From positions 1 through 18,480 of the forward strand of contig JAJOLB010000003.1 in assembly GCA_021129535.1 (NCBI GenBank): DNA of 18,480 bases. Direction: 5' to 3'. Source of the DNA: Minisyncoccota bacterium. Its GTDB lineage: Bacteria; Patescibacteriota; Minisyncoccia; Phycocordibacterales; UBA1006. Within the stretch, counting starts at the first letter, position 1. Each line of letters opens with the position of its first letter. The position numbers and the translations under genes are program-made. This document shows positions 1 to 7,134 of the stretch, one piece after another. The notes beneath the pieces were generated by a model. It was not told where the DNA came from, did no database searches, and saw only the letters and a program-made list of their open reading frames with translations.

Positions 1-633
1 TGCCATCATGATTCCAGAGATAGGTGTTAATCCCATAGAGGTATAAAATGATTTTCCATTCTTTACAGCGGTAATAGAATCTCCACCACCAAGGTGCGCA
101 AATATAATATTTTTAGGAACTTTTAATCCTTGTTCTTTTCGCTTTTTTTTGAATTTCTCATAACCTGACTGAACAGCCAAACCGTGAAAGCCATATTTTT
201 TTAGCTTGTATTTTTTAGCCAACGCAACAGGCATAGCATAGGTCGATAAGTGCTCTGGCATTGTCGTATGAAACGCAGTATCAAAACATGCAAACAATGC
301 TGTTTTTGGAAAATGTTTTTCCATTTTTTCAATGGTCTCAATGGCACGTGTATTATGGATTGGTGCAAAATCAATATAATCTGCAATTTTTTTCTTTAAC
401 TTTTTTGTAATTTTTGACGTTTCAGAGATATCACCACCATGAACTACACGAATACCGATTTTAATAACATTTTCTAAGTTTAATAGAAAATCCCCCTCTT
501 CTTTAACTTCGCTAATTTTGTAATTATGTTCATCGAGAACATTTCCCTTTTCATCAAAGACTTTGTATTTCGTTGATGTTGAACCTGGATTGATTACCAA
601 AATTTGCTCTACTTTTTTTGCTGTTTTTTTCAT
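1..633 (-). CDS. ackA: Acetate kinase, N-terminal 211 residues (cut by window edge)
   Basis: Acetate kinase of the ASKHA fold transfers phosphate between acetyl phosphate and ADP, giving acetate and ATP in the cytoplasm. The frame is open from the ATG at 633 to the window edge; families are usually about 400 aa, so roughly half is seen. Visible motifs are the N-terminal phosphate loop INPGSTSTK (about residues 14-22), RVVHGG, the catalytic FDTAFH, YGFHG, HLGGGDS and TSMGLTP. Two motifs are unusual: NPGSTSTK resembles butyrate kinase more than the common NAGSSS, and HLGGG replaces HLGNG. TSMGLTP and FDTAFH still favour acetate kinase. The phosphoketolase two genes upstream would supply acetyl phosphate. 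A -10 box lies 6 nt before the ATG, so the mRNA is probably leaderless. Confidence 0.92.
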   Translation of the reverse strand, partial: MKKTAKKVEQILVINPGSTSTKYKVFDEKGNVLDEHNYKISEVKEEGDFLLNLENVIKIGIRVVHGGDISETSKITKKLKKKIADYIDFAPIHNTRAIETIEKMEKHFPKTALFACFDTAFHTTMPEHLSTYAMPVALAKKYKLKKYGFHGLAVQSGYEKFKKKRKEQGLKVPKNIIFAHLGGGDSITAVKNGKSFYTSMGLTPISGIMMA

Positions 634-639
634 AATTAC

Positions 640-645
640 ATTATA
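640..645 (-). promoter_or_regulatory. -10 box of ackA, leaderless arrangement
   Basis: Minus-strand TATAAT followed by GTAATT and then the ackA ATG. The 6-nt gap puts the expected transcription start at the A of the start codon. No good -35 is visible. Confidence 0.65.
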
Positions 646-660
646 GCAAATAAAATTTAA

Positions 661-691
661 ATAAAAAAATAGCTAATTAGCTAATTAACTA
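661..691 (-). terminator. Intrinsic terminator of the histidine phosphatase gene
   Basis: An 8-bp stem with one G-T pair (670-677 with 684-691), loop TAGCTA, followed on the minus strand by seven T (669-663). The stop codon of the phosphatase gene lies inside the hairpin. Confidence 0.7.
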
Positions 692-1461
692 TTTATAAAA
701 TCTTTTAATTCTTCTAATCTAAAATCAATCATATAATCCCTGAAATAGAACTGTAATAAATGTTCACCATTTCTACGTTGGAAAATTTTAATATGAAAAC
801 CTTCTGTATAATCAACAGAACCGCCAACATGTTCTACAAAATCATTTTTTCCAAATTTAAAATAATTTAAAAAATAAAATATTGCAGACATTACAACTGG
901 TTCGTGTGTTCCATTAATAAAGTTTTCACGTATGTGGTATTTTGTGGACAATACAGATTCAATTTGTTCTGCGACCAACGATAATGCATTCTGCGCAATT
1001 TTTTTAGGACTGTCTGTAATTCCAGCTTCTGGAGAAATATCATCTAGATTCAAAAAATCTTGAGTACGCTGATTTCTCTTTCTAACATCAGGTTCTGGAC
1101 CCCATGTTGAAAAATATTTCCCTTTATTTTTTGGATCATTTAGAAAATGTAATCTATTATCGATATGGTCATCAATTTCAAAAAGCTCTTTTGTTCCTTC
1201 AGCATGGTCGTTTATATCTTTTCCAAAATTATCATTATGTAGATACTCAGCGTCCTTGTTTAGTAAATTATGAATTGTTGAAACCGTTTTCATGACACGG
1301 TTATTTCCACTATGATACACATGAACATCACCACTTAGATGCTGTATGTTTATAGCCTTCATTGCAGATTGATAAAACCCATCTGCTGTTAATTGACCTT
1401 TTTGGTCTTTTTCTCCATGACGTAAAACGTCGATACTTGCTACAAGGTGATATTTTTTCAT
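685..1461 (-). CDS. Histidine phosphatase superfamily protein
   Basis: Predicted 258-aa cytoplasmic phosphatase or mutase of the histidine phosphatase (phosphoglycerate mutase-like) superfamily; the substrate cannot be told from sequence. The catalytic motif LRHGEKD has the nucleophile His at residue 15 and Arg at 14. A further phosphate-binding Arg fits SGNNRVMKT (Arg55), and the second catalytic His is probably His186 in NGTHEPVV. The middle part (about 75-150) is charged and lineage-specific. It lies between acetate kinase and phosphoketolase but has its own promoter and terminator, so a role in that pathway is only suggested by position. The start is supported by a TATTAT box exactly 6 nt upstream of the ATG. 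Confidence 0.82.
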   Translation of the reverse strand: MKKYHLVASIDVLRHGEKDQKGQLTADGFYQSAMKAINIQHLSGDVHVYHSGNNRVMKTVSTIHNLLNKDAEYLHNDNFGKDINDHAEGTKELFEIDDHIDNRLHFLNDPKNKGKYFSTWGPEPDVRKRNQRTQDFLNLDDISPEAGITDSPKKIAQNALSLVAEQIESVLSTKYHIRENFINGTHEPVVMSAIFYFLNYFKFGKNDFVEHVGGSVDYTEGFHIKIFQRRNGEHLLQFYFRDYMIDFRLEELKDFINS

Positions 1462-1467
1462 ATAACC

Positions 1468-1473
1468 ATAATA
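1468..1473 (-). promoter_or_regulatory. -10 box of histidine phosphatase gene, leaderless arrangement
   Basis: Minus-strand TATTAT, then GGTTAT, then ATG. Same 6-nt spacing as at neighbouring genes. Confidence 0.55.
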
Positions 1474-1520
1474 TCAATTTAAAATAAAAATAAAACTATT
1501 TTTATTAAATATATTATAAC

Positions 1521-1542
1521 AAAAAAGCAGAAATCTGCTTTT
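1521..1542 (-). terminator. Intrinsic terminator of xfp
   Basis: Stem AAAAGCAG/CTGCTTTT (1523-1530 with 1535-1542), 4-nt loop, ending on the minus strand in a run of six T. It begins at the phosphoketolase stop codon. Confidence 0.8.
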
Positions 1543-3883
1543 AATCTACTTCCCAGTTTTTAATTGAATCTGGGTCTACCCTATTTTCAATAATATAGTT
1601 TCGTTCCCATTCTAACTTTTCTGCAACCCATTTTGCAGTTTCTTCAAAAGTATCAGAATCAAGTGATCCATTATTCATCGCAAGATGTGCGACATCTCGT
1701 AATAGTTGAAATCGTGATAATCCATTTCGTGCTTTCATATCAAATGGCGATGTTGTTGAGCCGTGCTCTTCATAACCATTAATAATTATTCGCTCTGAAA
1801 TCCCGTAATCAAATAGTAATTTTTTAATAGAATCTGGATAACCATGATAATTAAATACTACACCTTTATCTCGTGTTAAGAATTTATTTAAAATTTCTTC
1901 TTTTCCGAATCTAGAATCAGACTCATTCAAGACATCAAGCGTAAAAATATTCACAAATCGAATTTTTAATTCAGGTAGTTTTGAACGAACCCATTGCATT
2001 CCAGCCATGGCTTCTTCTGTCACGTAATCTCCAGCTGTCACCACAACAACATCAGGATTTTCATTTGAATATCTATCCCAAATCATAATACCGTCGTCAG
2101 CTTGTTTTTGAGCTTCTCCAAGTGTTAACCACGTTCGAGACATTTTTTTACCACAAACAATTACATTTAATGAGTTAAATGAATGCATGGTTTTTTCCAT
2201 TGCAAGTTTCATTAAGTTTTTATCAGCTGGCAAATATACAGATGTTATATCTCTGTCTCTATCTAACGTTGCAGCAATAAATGACGGATTTTGATGTGAA
2301 AATCCATTATGGTCTTGTCGCTCTAATAATGAAGATAGAATGATATTCATCGCTGGAACTTTTTTTCTGAAATCTTGTTGTTTTGCAATTTTAATAAATT
2401 TCACATACTGATCTGCCATAGATGCAACAACCTGTGCAAAGGCTTCATAACTGACAAGATACCCGTATCGTCCTGTCAGCGTGTAGCCCCACATCATTCC
2501 AAATAAAACATTTTCAGATAACATTTCAATTACTTTCCCATTTCGTCCAAAATCAAGGTCAAAATCTTTATTTTCCATTTGCCAAACACGCTTTGTCGCA
2601 TCAAAAATATCATATAATTTATTTGAATATGTTTCGTCAGGTGAAAATAATCTAAACTCGTTCCCAAGCTCAACAATATTTTTCATATATTTTCCAGCTT
2701 CTTTCATGGCATTGTTCCCGTCTTTTTCTATGAAGTCTTGTTCAATAAAAATTTCTGAAAATTCTGGTGTAACTGGTTCTTTAGTAAATTCCCCATGTGC
2801 ATATGGTGAACGTCCAATCTGACGTGAGGCTTCTGGAATAATATTTTCAATACTTTCAGATAATTTCATTTCTCCATTTTCTGAAAATGACATTAATTCA
2901 TCAATTTTATATGACTCTAACCATTCTTGTAGCATCTCCAATTCTGATTCAGATTCTGGTAGATGATCAAAAACAATTTGATGTGAAAAATTATTTCCTA
3001 CAATCTTTTTGTCTCCAATGTTTTCTGTTGCTGTCATTCCTTTTGGAGTTCTCATTACCAACATTGGCCAAGCTGGAACCTTTCCATTTTCAGTATTATT
3101 TTTGACGTCTTTAATTTTCTGCATTATTTCTTCAAAAACTGGTAAAGCTTTTTCATTGAATTCCTCTGAGCTTTCTGCAACTACAAAATATGGAGTCCAA
3201 CCAAGAGATGAAAAATGTTTTTCAATATCAGAATCTGACATTCGCCCAAAAATTGTTGGACCAGAAATTTTATATCCATTCAAATGCAAAACTGGCAAAA
3301 CTACTCCGTCAGTTTCTGTAGAAATAAATTTATTAACATGCCAAGCACTTGCAATGGTTCCTGTCTCGGCCTCGCCATCACCAATAATACAAACATTAAT
3401 AAGTTTTTTATTATCTAAAACTGAACCTGCCGCAACAGATAATGAATATCCCAATTCCCCTCCTTCTAAAATTACACCTGGTGCCTCTGGGTTTAAATGT
3501 GATGGATAACCGTATGGAACTGAAAATCGTCCAATAACTTCTTCGGCTCCTTTTTTTGCGTATGGAATTTTTTCAGGTTTTATTTTTGTTAATGAACCCT
3601 CTAAAAATAATCCAGATTGAAATGCTGGAAATCCATGACCTGGACCAACCGTCAGCATAAAATCGTATTCTGGATAATCTATAATTAACCTATTAGTATG
3701 AGCATACGTTAATGAAATTCCTGGACATGTTCCCCAATGACCAAGCAGTCGTTCTTTTATATCTGTATTTTCAAGTTCTCGTTCCAAGAAAAAATTGTCT
3801 TTCAAGAAAATTTGTGCAGCTGAGAAATAATTTGCCAGACGTGTATATTCGTTTAATGATTGTATTTTTTGTTCTGTATTCAT
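1541..3883 (-). CDS. xfp: Xylulose-5-phosphate/fructose-6-phosphate phosphoketolase
   Basis: A thiamine diphosphate enzyme that cleaves xylulose 5-phosphate (often also fructose 6-phosphate) with phosphate to acetyl phosphate plus glyceraldehyde 3-phosphate or erythrose 4-phosphate. At 780 aa it is full length for the family (about 790). Diagnostic motifs are GHWGTCPG (48-55), GPGHGFPAFQSG (80-91), the ThDP/Mg motif GDGEAETG (168-175), LNGYKISGPTIFGR (201-214) and the pyrimidine-domain LERQDHNGFSHQNPSF. The C-terminal transketolase-like domain follows. Acetate kinase lies nearby on the same strand, so acetyl phosphate can be turned into ATP. The gene has its own -10 box 6 nt before the ATG and its own terminator. 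Substrate preference (single or dual) cannot be read from the sequence. Confidence 0.97.
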   Translation of the reverse strand: MNTEQKIQSLNEYTRLANYFSAAQIFLKDNFFLERELENTDIKERLLGHWGTCPGISLTYAHTNRLIIDYPEYDFMLTVGPGHGFPAFQSGLFLEGSLTKIKPEKIPYAKKGAEEVIGRFSVPYGYPSHLNPEAPGVILEGGELGYSLSVAAGSVLDNKKLINVCIIGDGEAETGTIASAWHVNKFISTETDGVVLPVLHLNGYKISGPTIFGRMSDSDIEKHFSSLGWTPYFVVAESSEEFNEKALPVFEEIMQKIKDVKNNTENGKVPAWPMLVMRTPKGMTATENIGDKKIVGNNFSHQIVFDHLPESESELEMLQEWLESYKIDELMSFSENGEMKLSESIENIIPEASRQIGRSPYAHGEFTKEPVTPEFSEIFIEQDFIEKDGNNAMKEAGKYMKNIVELGNEFRLFSPDETYSNKLYDIFDATKRVWQMENKDFDLDFGRNGKVIEMLSENVLFGMMWGYTLTGRYGYLVSYEAFAQVVASMADQYVKFIKIAKQQDFRKKVPAMNIILSSLLERQDHNGFSHQNPSFIAATLDRDRDITSVYLPADKNLMKLAMEKTMHSFNSLNVIVCGKKMSRTWLTLGEAQKQADDGIMIWDRYSNENPDVVVVTAGDYVTEEAMAGMQWVRSKLPELKIRFVNIFTLDVLNESDSRFGKEEILNKFLTRDKGVVFNYHGYPDSIKKLLFDYGISERIIINGYEEHGSTTSPFDMKARNGLSRFQLLRDVAHLAMNNGSLDSDTFEETAKWVAEKLEWERNYIIENRVDPDSIKNWEVD

Positions 3884-3889
3884 ACATGC

Positions 3890-3895
3890 ATTATA
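3890..3895 (-). promoter_or_regulatory. -10 box of xfp, leaderless arrangement
   Basis: Minus-strand TATAAT, then GCATGT, then the ATG of xfp. Confidence 0.65.
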
Positions 3896-4012
3896 TCATA
3901 TTTTGTTTTTGTTTTTTTAAATAATCTATTAAAAAAATAAACTGATTATTTATCAAAAAGTTTTCCACAGTTTTTTAGAAAATTGTCAATAATCTATTTA
4001 ACAACTCTCTCT

Positions 4013-4040
4013 TTGTCATTATTTTATTAAATAGTATTAA
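4013..4040 (+). promoter_or_regulatory. Candidate promoter of the putative small RNA
   Basis: TTGTCA (4013-4018), a 16-bp spacer and TATTAA (4035-4040). The -35 is good and the -10 is weak (4/6). Expected start is near 4045-4047, directly at the 5' hairpin of the putative RNA. Confidence 0.4.
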
Positions 4041-4044
4041 CATT

Positions 4045-4204
4045 AGAATCTTGTGATTCTGACTATGTAGACATGAGGACTAGAGTTATTTCTGATGGGT
4101 CAATTATCATCCTACAAAAATATAGTAATTAAAAAAATATTTGATTAACAATTAATCAAATCATACCAAACGCATTGAAATAATATTTCGTGCGTTTTCT
4201 TTTT
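4045..4204 (+). ncRNA. Putative small RNA of about 160 nt, family not recognised
   Basis: The 348-bp gap between xfp and the exonuclease gene has no conventional gene but holds an ordered set of signals on the plus strand: a promoter at 4013-4040, a hairpin at the expected 5' end (AGAATC/GATTCT, loop TTGT, 4045-4060), a possible closing helix TGTAG (4066-4070) with CTACA (4112-4116), a 9-bp hairpin at 4139-4161, and a strong terminator at 4168-4204. No plus-strand gene lies upstream that this terminator could serve. I see no RNase P, tmRNA, SRP or known riboswitch motif. A 19-codon ORF (4073-4132) lies inside, so a peptide-coding or dual-function transcript is an alternative. Confidence 0.42.
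4168..4204 (+). terminator. Strong plus-strand terminator without an upstream annotated gene
   Basis: AAACGCA (4168-4174) pairs with TGCGTTT (4191-4197), an internal loop follows, then GAAAT/ATTTC with loop AAT, and a T-rich tail to 4204. It lies just before the exonuclease promoter and would close the putative small RNA. Confidence 0.7.
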
Positions 4205-4219
4205 GTAAAAATTCTATGA

Positions 4220-4225
4220 TATACT
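4220..4225 (+). promoter_or_regulatory. -10 box of the exonuclease gene, leaderless arrangement
   Basis: TATACT, then TTTACC, then ATG at 4232. The upstream -35 region overlaps the preceding terminator and is poor. Confidence 0.65.
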
Positions 4226-4231
4226 TTTACC

Positions 4232-4954
4232 ATGACAGAGAAAAAACTTATATTTTTAGACACAGAAACAACAGGGACAGATATCGAAGATAAATTAATT
4301 CAGGTTGCATACCGAACAACAGACAATGTTGATGTAAATGAATTATTTACGCCTGACCTCCCTATTAAAATTGGAGCAATGGCCGTCCATCACATCACCG
4401 AAAAAATGATTTCTGGAAAACCTGCATTTGTTGGCTCTCCTGTATATTTAGACTTAGAAAAACGTTTTGCTGCTGGGGAAATATTTATTGCCCACAATGC
4501 AAAATTTGATATCAACATGCTGGAAAAGGAAGGACTTAAAATCGGAACATTCATTGATACATTAAAGGTTGCACGAGCTCTTGATCCAGATTCAAAAATT
4601 GATTCGTATGCAATGCAATATTTGCGATATTTATTAGGAATTGAAATTGAAGCCCAAGCACACGATGCATGGGGGGATATTTTAGTTCTTGAGCAATTAT
4701 TTTACAGAATGCTGAAAAAAATTATGGAATCTCAAGATATTTCAAAAGATGAAGCAATAGATTGGATGATTGAAATCTCAACAAAACCATCATTAATTCG
4801 AAGTATTAATTTTGGAAAACACAAAGGAAAGAAATTAGAAGAAATCGCAAAAACAGATTCAGGTTATTTAAAATGGCTCCTTGGTCAAAAAGAACAAGAA
4901 CCAGAAAATGAGGAAGATTGGATTTATTCTTTGAAGCATTTTTTACATATTTAA
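4232..4954 (+). CDS. DEDDh 3'-5' exonuclease, DnaQ/ExoX type
   Basis: Predicted 240-aa 3'-5' exonuclease of the DnaQ-like DEDDh family, acting on DNA ends in repair or proofreading, or on RNA. Catalytic residues are visible: Asp10 and Glu12 in FLDTETTG, Asp93 in AHNAKFDI, and His144/Asp149 in AHDAWGDI. After the exonuclease domain (about 5-165), residues 192-217 contain FGKHKGKKLEEI and GYLKWLL, a small C-terminal module also found in exodeoxyribonuclease X-like proteins (DUF3820-like). This favours an ExoX-like enzyme over the polymerase III epsilon subunit, which lacks that tail. The gene is monocistronic, with a TATACT box 6 nt before the ATG and a terminator right after the stop. Confidence 0.85.
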   Translation: MTEKKLIFLDTETTGTDIEDKLIQVAYRTTDNVDVNELFTPDLPIKIGAMAVHHITEKMISGKPAFVGSPVYLDLEKRFAAGEIFIAHNAKFDINMLEKEGLKIGTFIDTLKVARALDPDSKIDSYAMQYLRYLLGIEIEAQAHDAWGDILVLEQLFYRMLKKIMESQDISKDEAIDWMIEISTKPSLIRSINFGKHKGKKLEEIAKTDSGYLKWLLGQKEQEPENEEDWIYSLKHFLHI

Positions 4955-4979
4955 ATTGCAGAAAATGCAGTTTTTTTTA
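4954..4979 (+). terminator. Intrinsic terminator of the exonuclease gene
   Basis: AATTGCA (4954-4960) pairs with TGCAGTT (4966-4972) with one G-T pair, loop GAAAA, then a run of T to 4978. It starts at the stop codon. Confidence 0.75.
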
Positions 4980-4980
4980 T

Positions 4981-5009
4981 TTGCAAAATAAAATATAAAA
5001 AGCTATACT
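4981..5009 (+). promoter_or_regulatory. Promoter of the RNase J gene
   Basis: TTGCAA (4981-4986), a 17-bp spacer and TATACT (5004-5009). The start is expected near 5016, leaving an untranslated leader of about 205 nt. No leaderless -10 box lies next to the RNase J ATG. Confidence 0.6.
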
Positions 5010-5015
5010 ATTTTT

Positions 5016-5221
5016 GTTAATTACTACTCCTTTTAGTGCATTTGCACACATTAAAAATTAAAAGTTCTCTTATAGAAGCATTTCGTTATGTATTCACTCT
5101 TGGATACTACATAATGCTGAGCAGTAACCTACATATTAATAAATGGGATTTCTAGGTAACTAGACCCTTACTAAAAAATAAATAATTCTCAATTAAAAAA
5201 GAATTATTATTCACACAGAAA
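5016..5221 (+). promoter_or_regulatory. Long structured 5' leader of RNase J mRNA
   Basis: Several hairpins can be drawn. GTGC/GCAC lies near 5037-5048. A bulged stem spans 5077-5118 (AGCAT with ATGCT, plus inner pairing). At 5145-5167, TCTAG/CTAGA is capped by a GNRA-type GTAA tetraloop and flanked by GGG/CCC. A 9-bp stem at 5181-5208 ends 13 nt before the ATG. ACCTA (5127-5131) could pair with TAGGT (5153-5157) in a structure that excludes the tetraloop hairpin. Two tiny ORFs (8 and 13 codons, at 5088 and 5114) overlap as TAATG. RNase J and RNase E genes are known to autoregulate through their mRNA, so feedback cleavage is a reasonable guess. No known riboswitch is recognised. Confidence 0.5.
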
Positions 5222-7096
5222 ATGAATACAGAAAATACTGCGAAGAAAAATTCGCAAAAAACAGAAGCAACAAAAACCTCACCAGAACGACGAGGTAGTG
5301 GTGACTTTAAAAAACGTTACAACAGCCAGTCACACAGAAAACATAAACGACCACAAGGTGAAAATCGTCATCACGGTTCAAAAAAACCACATGTGAGCAA
5401 CAAAATTCCACCATTGGCTGACGGAGATATTCGTGTAATTCCACTAGGTGGAGTTGATGGAATCGGACAAAACATGAATATTGTCGAGACAAAAGATGAT
5501 ATTTTTATCATTGATATTGGAATCCAATTCTCAAGCGCCGAAATAACACCAGGTGTTGATTACATTATTCCAAACACAAAATACCTGATGGACAAAAAGG
5601 ATAAAATCCGTGGAGTTTTCGTAACTCATGGTCACTTGGACCACATTGGTGCCTTTCCATACATTATTGATCAACTAGGATATCCAAAGGTCTACTGTGG
5701 ATTACTGACAAAATGGTTTATCGATAAAAAGGTCTCAGAGTTCCCTCACCTAAAAAAATTAGAATATGAGGTAGTCGAGGCTGGACAACGAATTACCGTT
5801 GCAAACATGAAGGTAAAGGTTTTTGCTGTGACGCACTCGATTCCTGATGCCCTAGGTTTCTCGTTCGAAACAGAACAAGGAAACATTATCTTTGCAGGAG
5901 ATACGAAACTGGAACATGTTGACCACGAACCAGTACAACGAGAAATTGATAACTATGGCGGACTAGAAACAGATACACAGAAAAACCTATTATTCCTGTC
6001 TGACTCGACCTCAGCAGAGCAACTAGGTTGGTCAAAAAACGAGGGTGACATTATTGGAAATATTATCGACATGATTAGCGAGGCAAAATCACGCGTATTT
6101 CTAGGAACCTTTGCCTCACAGATTGTGCGTATTACTGCCATCATGGAAGGTGCCCACAAACATGGTAAAAAAATTATCCTCGAAGGACGTTCAATGAAAA
6201 CAAATGTTGAGATTTGTATTAAATCAGGAATTTGGACACCGCCAAAGGGACTTATCATTACTGCTGACGAGGCACGTAACCTAGCCCCTGATAAACTGGT
6301 ATATCTATTAACAGGTTCACAAGGTGAGGAGTTCGCGGCATTAATGCGTATTTCAATGAAACGGCATCCAAAGATTCGATTTGTTGAGCGTGATACAGTG
6401 ATACTGTCATCATCAGTAATTCCAGGAAACCATAAAGCTGTTCGAAAATTAAAGGATAATCTATCACGTCATGGACTGCGTATTGTACAATACCAAACCA
6501 GTGATATTCATGCCTCTGGTCATGGAAATCAGGATGAATTACTATGGATTTCTAAAACTATTAATCCAAAATTCTTTATACCGATTCATGGACACCACTC
6601 TATGCTGCGTGCCCATGCGCATGCTCAAATTGAAAGAAATGGATTTGATAAAAATAACATTATTATCCCTGATAACGGATCAGTTATTGATGTTAATAAA
6701 AATTCTATTAAAATGCACAAGGCAAAAGCTCCAAACAACATGACCGTTATTGAAGGGTTCCGTGTTGGTGATATTCAGGACGTTGTTATCAAGGACCGAA
6801 AGACTCTAACCCAAGAAGGAATTTTTGTAGTTATAGCAACTATCGATGTTAAAACTGGTAAACTACGAAAATCTCCAGATATTATTTCACGAGGATTTGT
6901 ATACTTACGAGACTCGCAAGAGCTTATCAACGAGGCGCGTAATCTAGTAAAGAAAACAATTACAAAAACTGCAAGCCGTCAAAAACCTGTAAACTTTGAC
7001 GTTGTTAAAAAACATGTGACCGATGATTTATCACGATTCTTGGTGCAAAATACTGGGAAACGACCTATTGTTATTCCTGTTGTTTTGGGAATATAA
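5222..7096 (+). CDS. rnj: Ribonuclease J (metallo-beta-lactamase/beta-CASP)
   Basis: RNase J is a zinc-dependent ribonuclease with 5'-3' exonuclease and endonuclease activity in mRNA decay and rRNA maturation. The 624-aa protein has the metal motif THGHLDH (His136, His138, Asp140, His141), AVTHSIPDALGF and FAGDTK of the beta-lactamase domain. The beta-CASP part follows, then GHGNQDELL and PIHGHHSMLRAHA near the end of the catalytic core, and the usual C-terminal domain ending in an RxIVIPVVLGI-like tail. Residues 1-61 are an unusual basic, low-complexity extension rich in Lys, Arg, His and Asn, probably RNA-binding or disordered; it makes the protein longer than the typical 555 aa. No Shine-Dalgarno precedes the ATG. 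A structured leader precedes it and a bidirectional terminator follows. Confidence 0.95.
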   Translation: MNTENTAKKNSQKTEATKTSPERRGSGDFKKRYNSQSHRKHKRPQGENRHHGSKKPHVSNKIPPLADGDIRVIPLGGVDGIGQNMNIVETKDDIFIIDIGIQFSSAEITPGVDYIIPNTKYLMDKKDKIRGVFVTHGHLDHIGAFPYIIDQLGYPKVYCGLLTKWFIDKKVSEFPHLKKLEYEVVEAGQRITVANMKVKVFAVTHSIPDALGFSFETEQGNIIFAGDTKLEHVDHEPVQREIDNYGGLETDTQKNLLFLSDSTSAEQLGWSKNEGDIIGNIIDMISEAKSRVFLGTFASQIVRITAIMEGAHKHGKKIILEGRSMKTNVEICIKSGIWTPPKGLIITADEARNLAPDKLVYLLTGSQGEEFAALMRISMKRHPKIRFVERDTVILSSSVIPGNHKAVRKLKDNLSRHGLRIVQYQTSDIHASGHGNQDELLWISKTINPKFFIPIHGHHSMLRAHAHAQIERNGFDKNNIIIPDNGSVIDVNKNSIKMHKAKAPNNMTVIEGFRVGDIQDVVIKDRKTLTQEGIFVVIATIDVKTGKLRKSPDIISRGFVYLRDSQELINEARNLVKKTITKTASRQKPVNFDVVKKHVTDDLSRFLVQNTGKRPIVIPVVLGI

Positions 7097-7100
7097 ATTA

Positions 7101-7132
7101 AAAATAAAAACCACTTTTGTGGTTTTTATTTT
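7101..7132. terminator. Bidirectional terminator between rnj and tsaC
   Basis: A 14-bp A/T-flanked stem (7101-7114 with 7119-7132; core ACCAC/GTGGT) with loop TTTT. It has T-rich tails on both strands and serves the convergent rnj and tsaC genes. Confidence 0.85.
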
Positions 7133-7134
7133 TA

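Noticed and set aside
3009..3509. Plus-strand ORF of 166 codons
   Set aside because: It is antisense to phosphoketolase, which has full-length family motifs; no independent start signal is seen.
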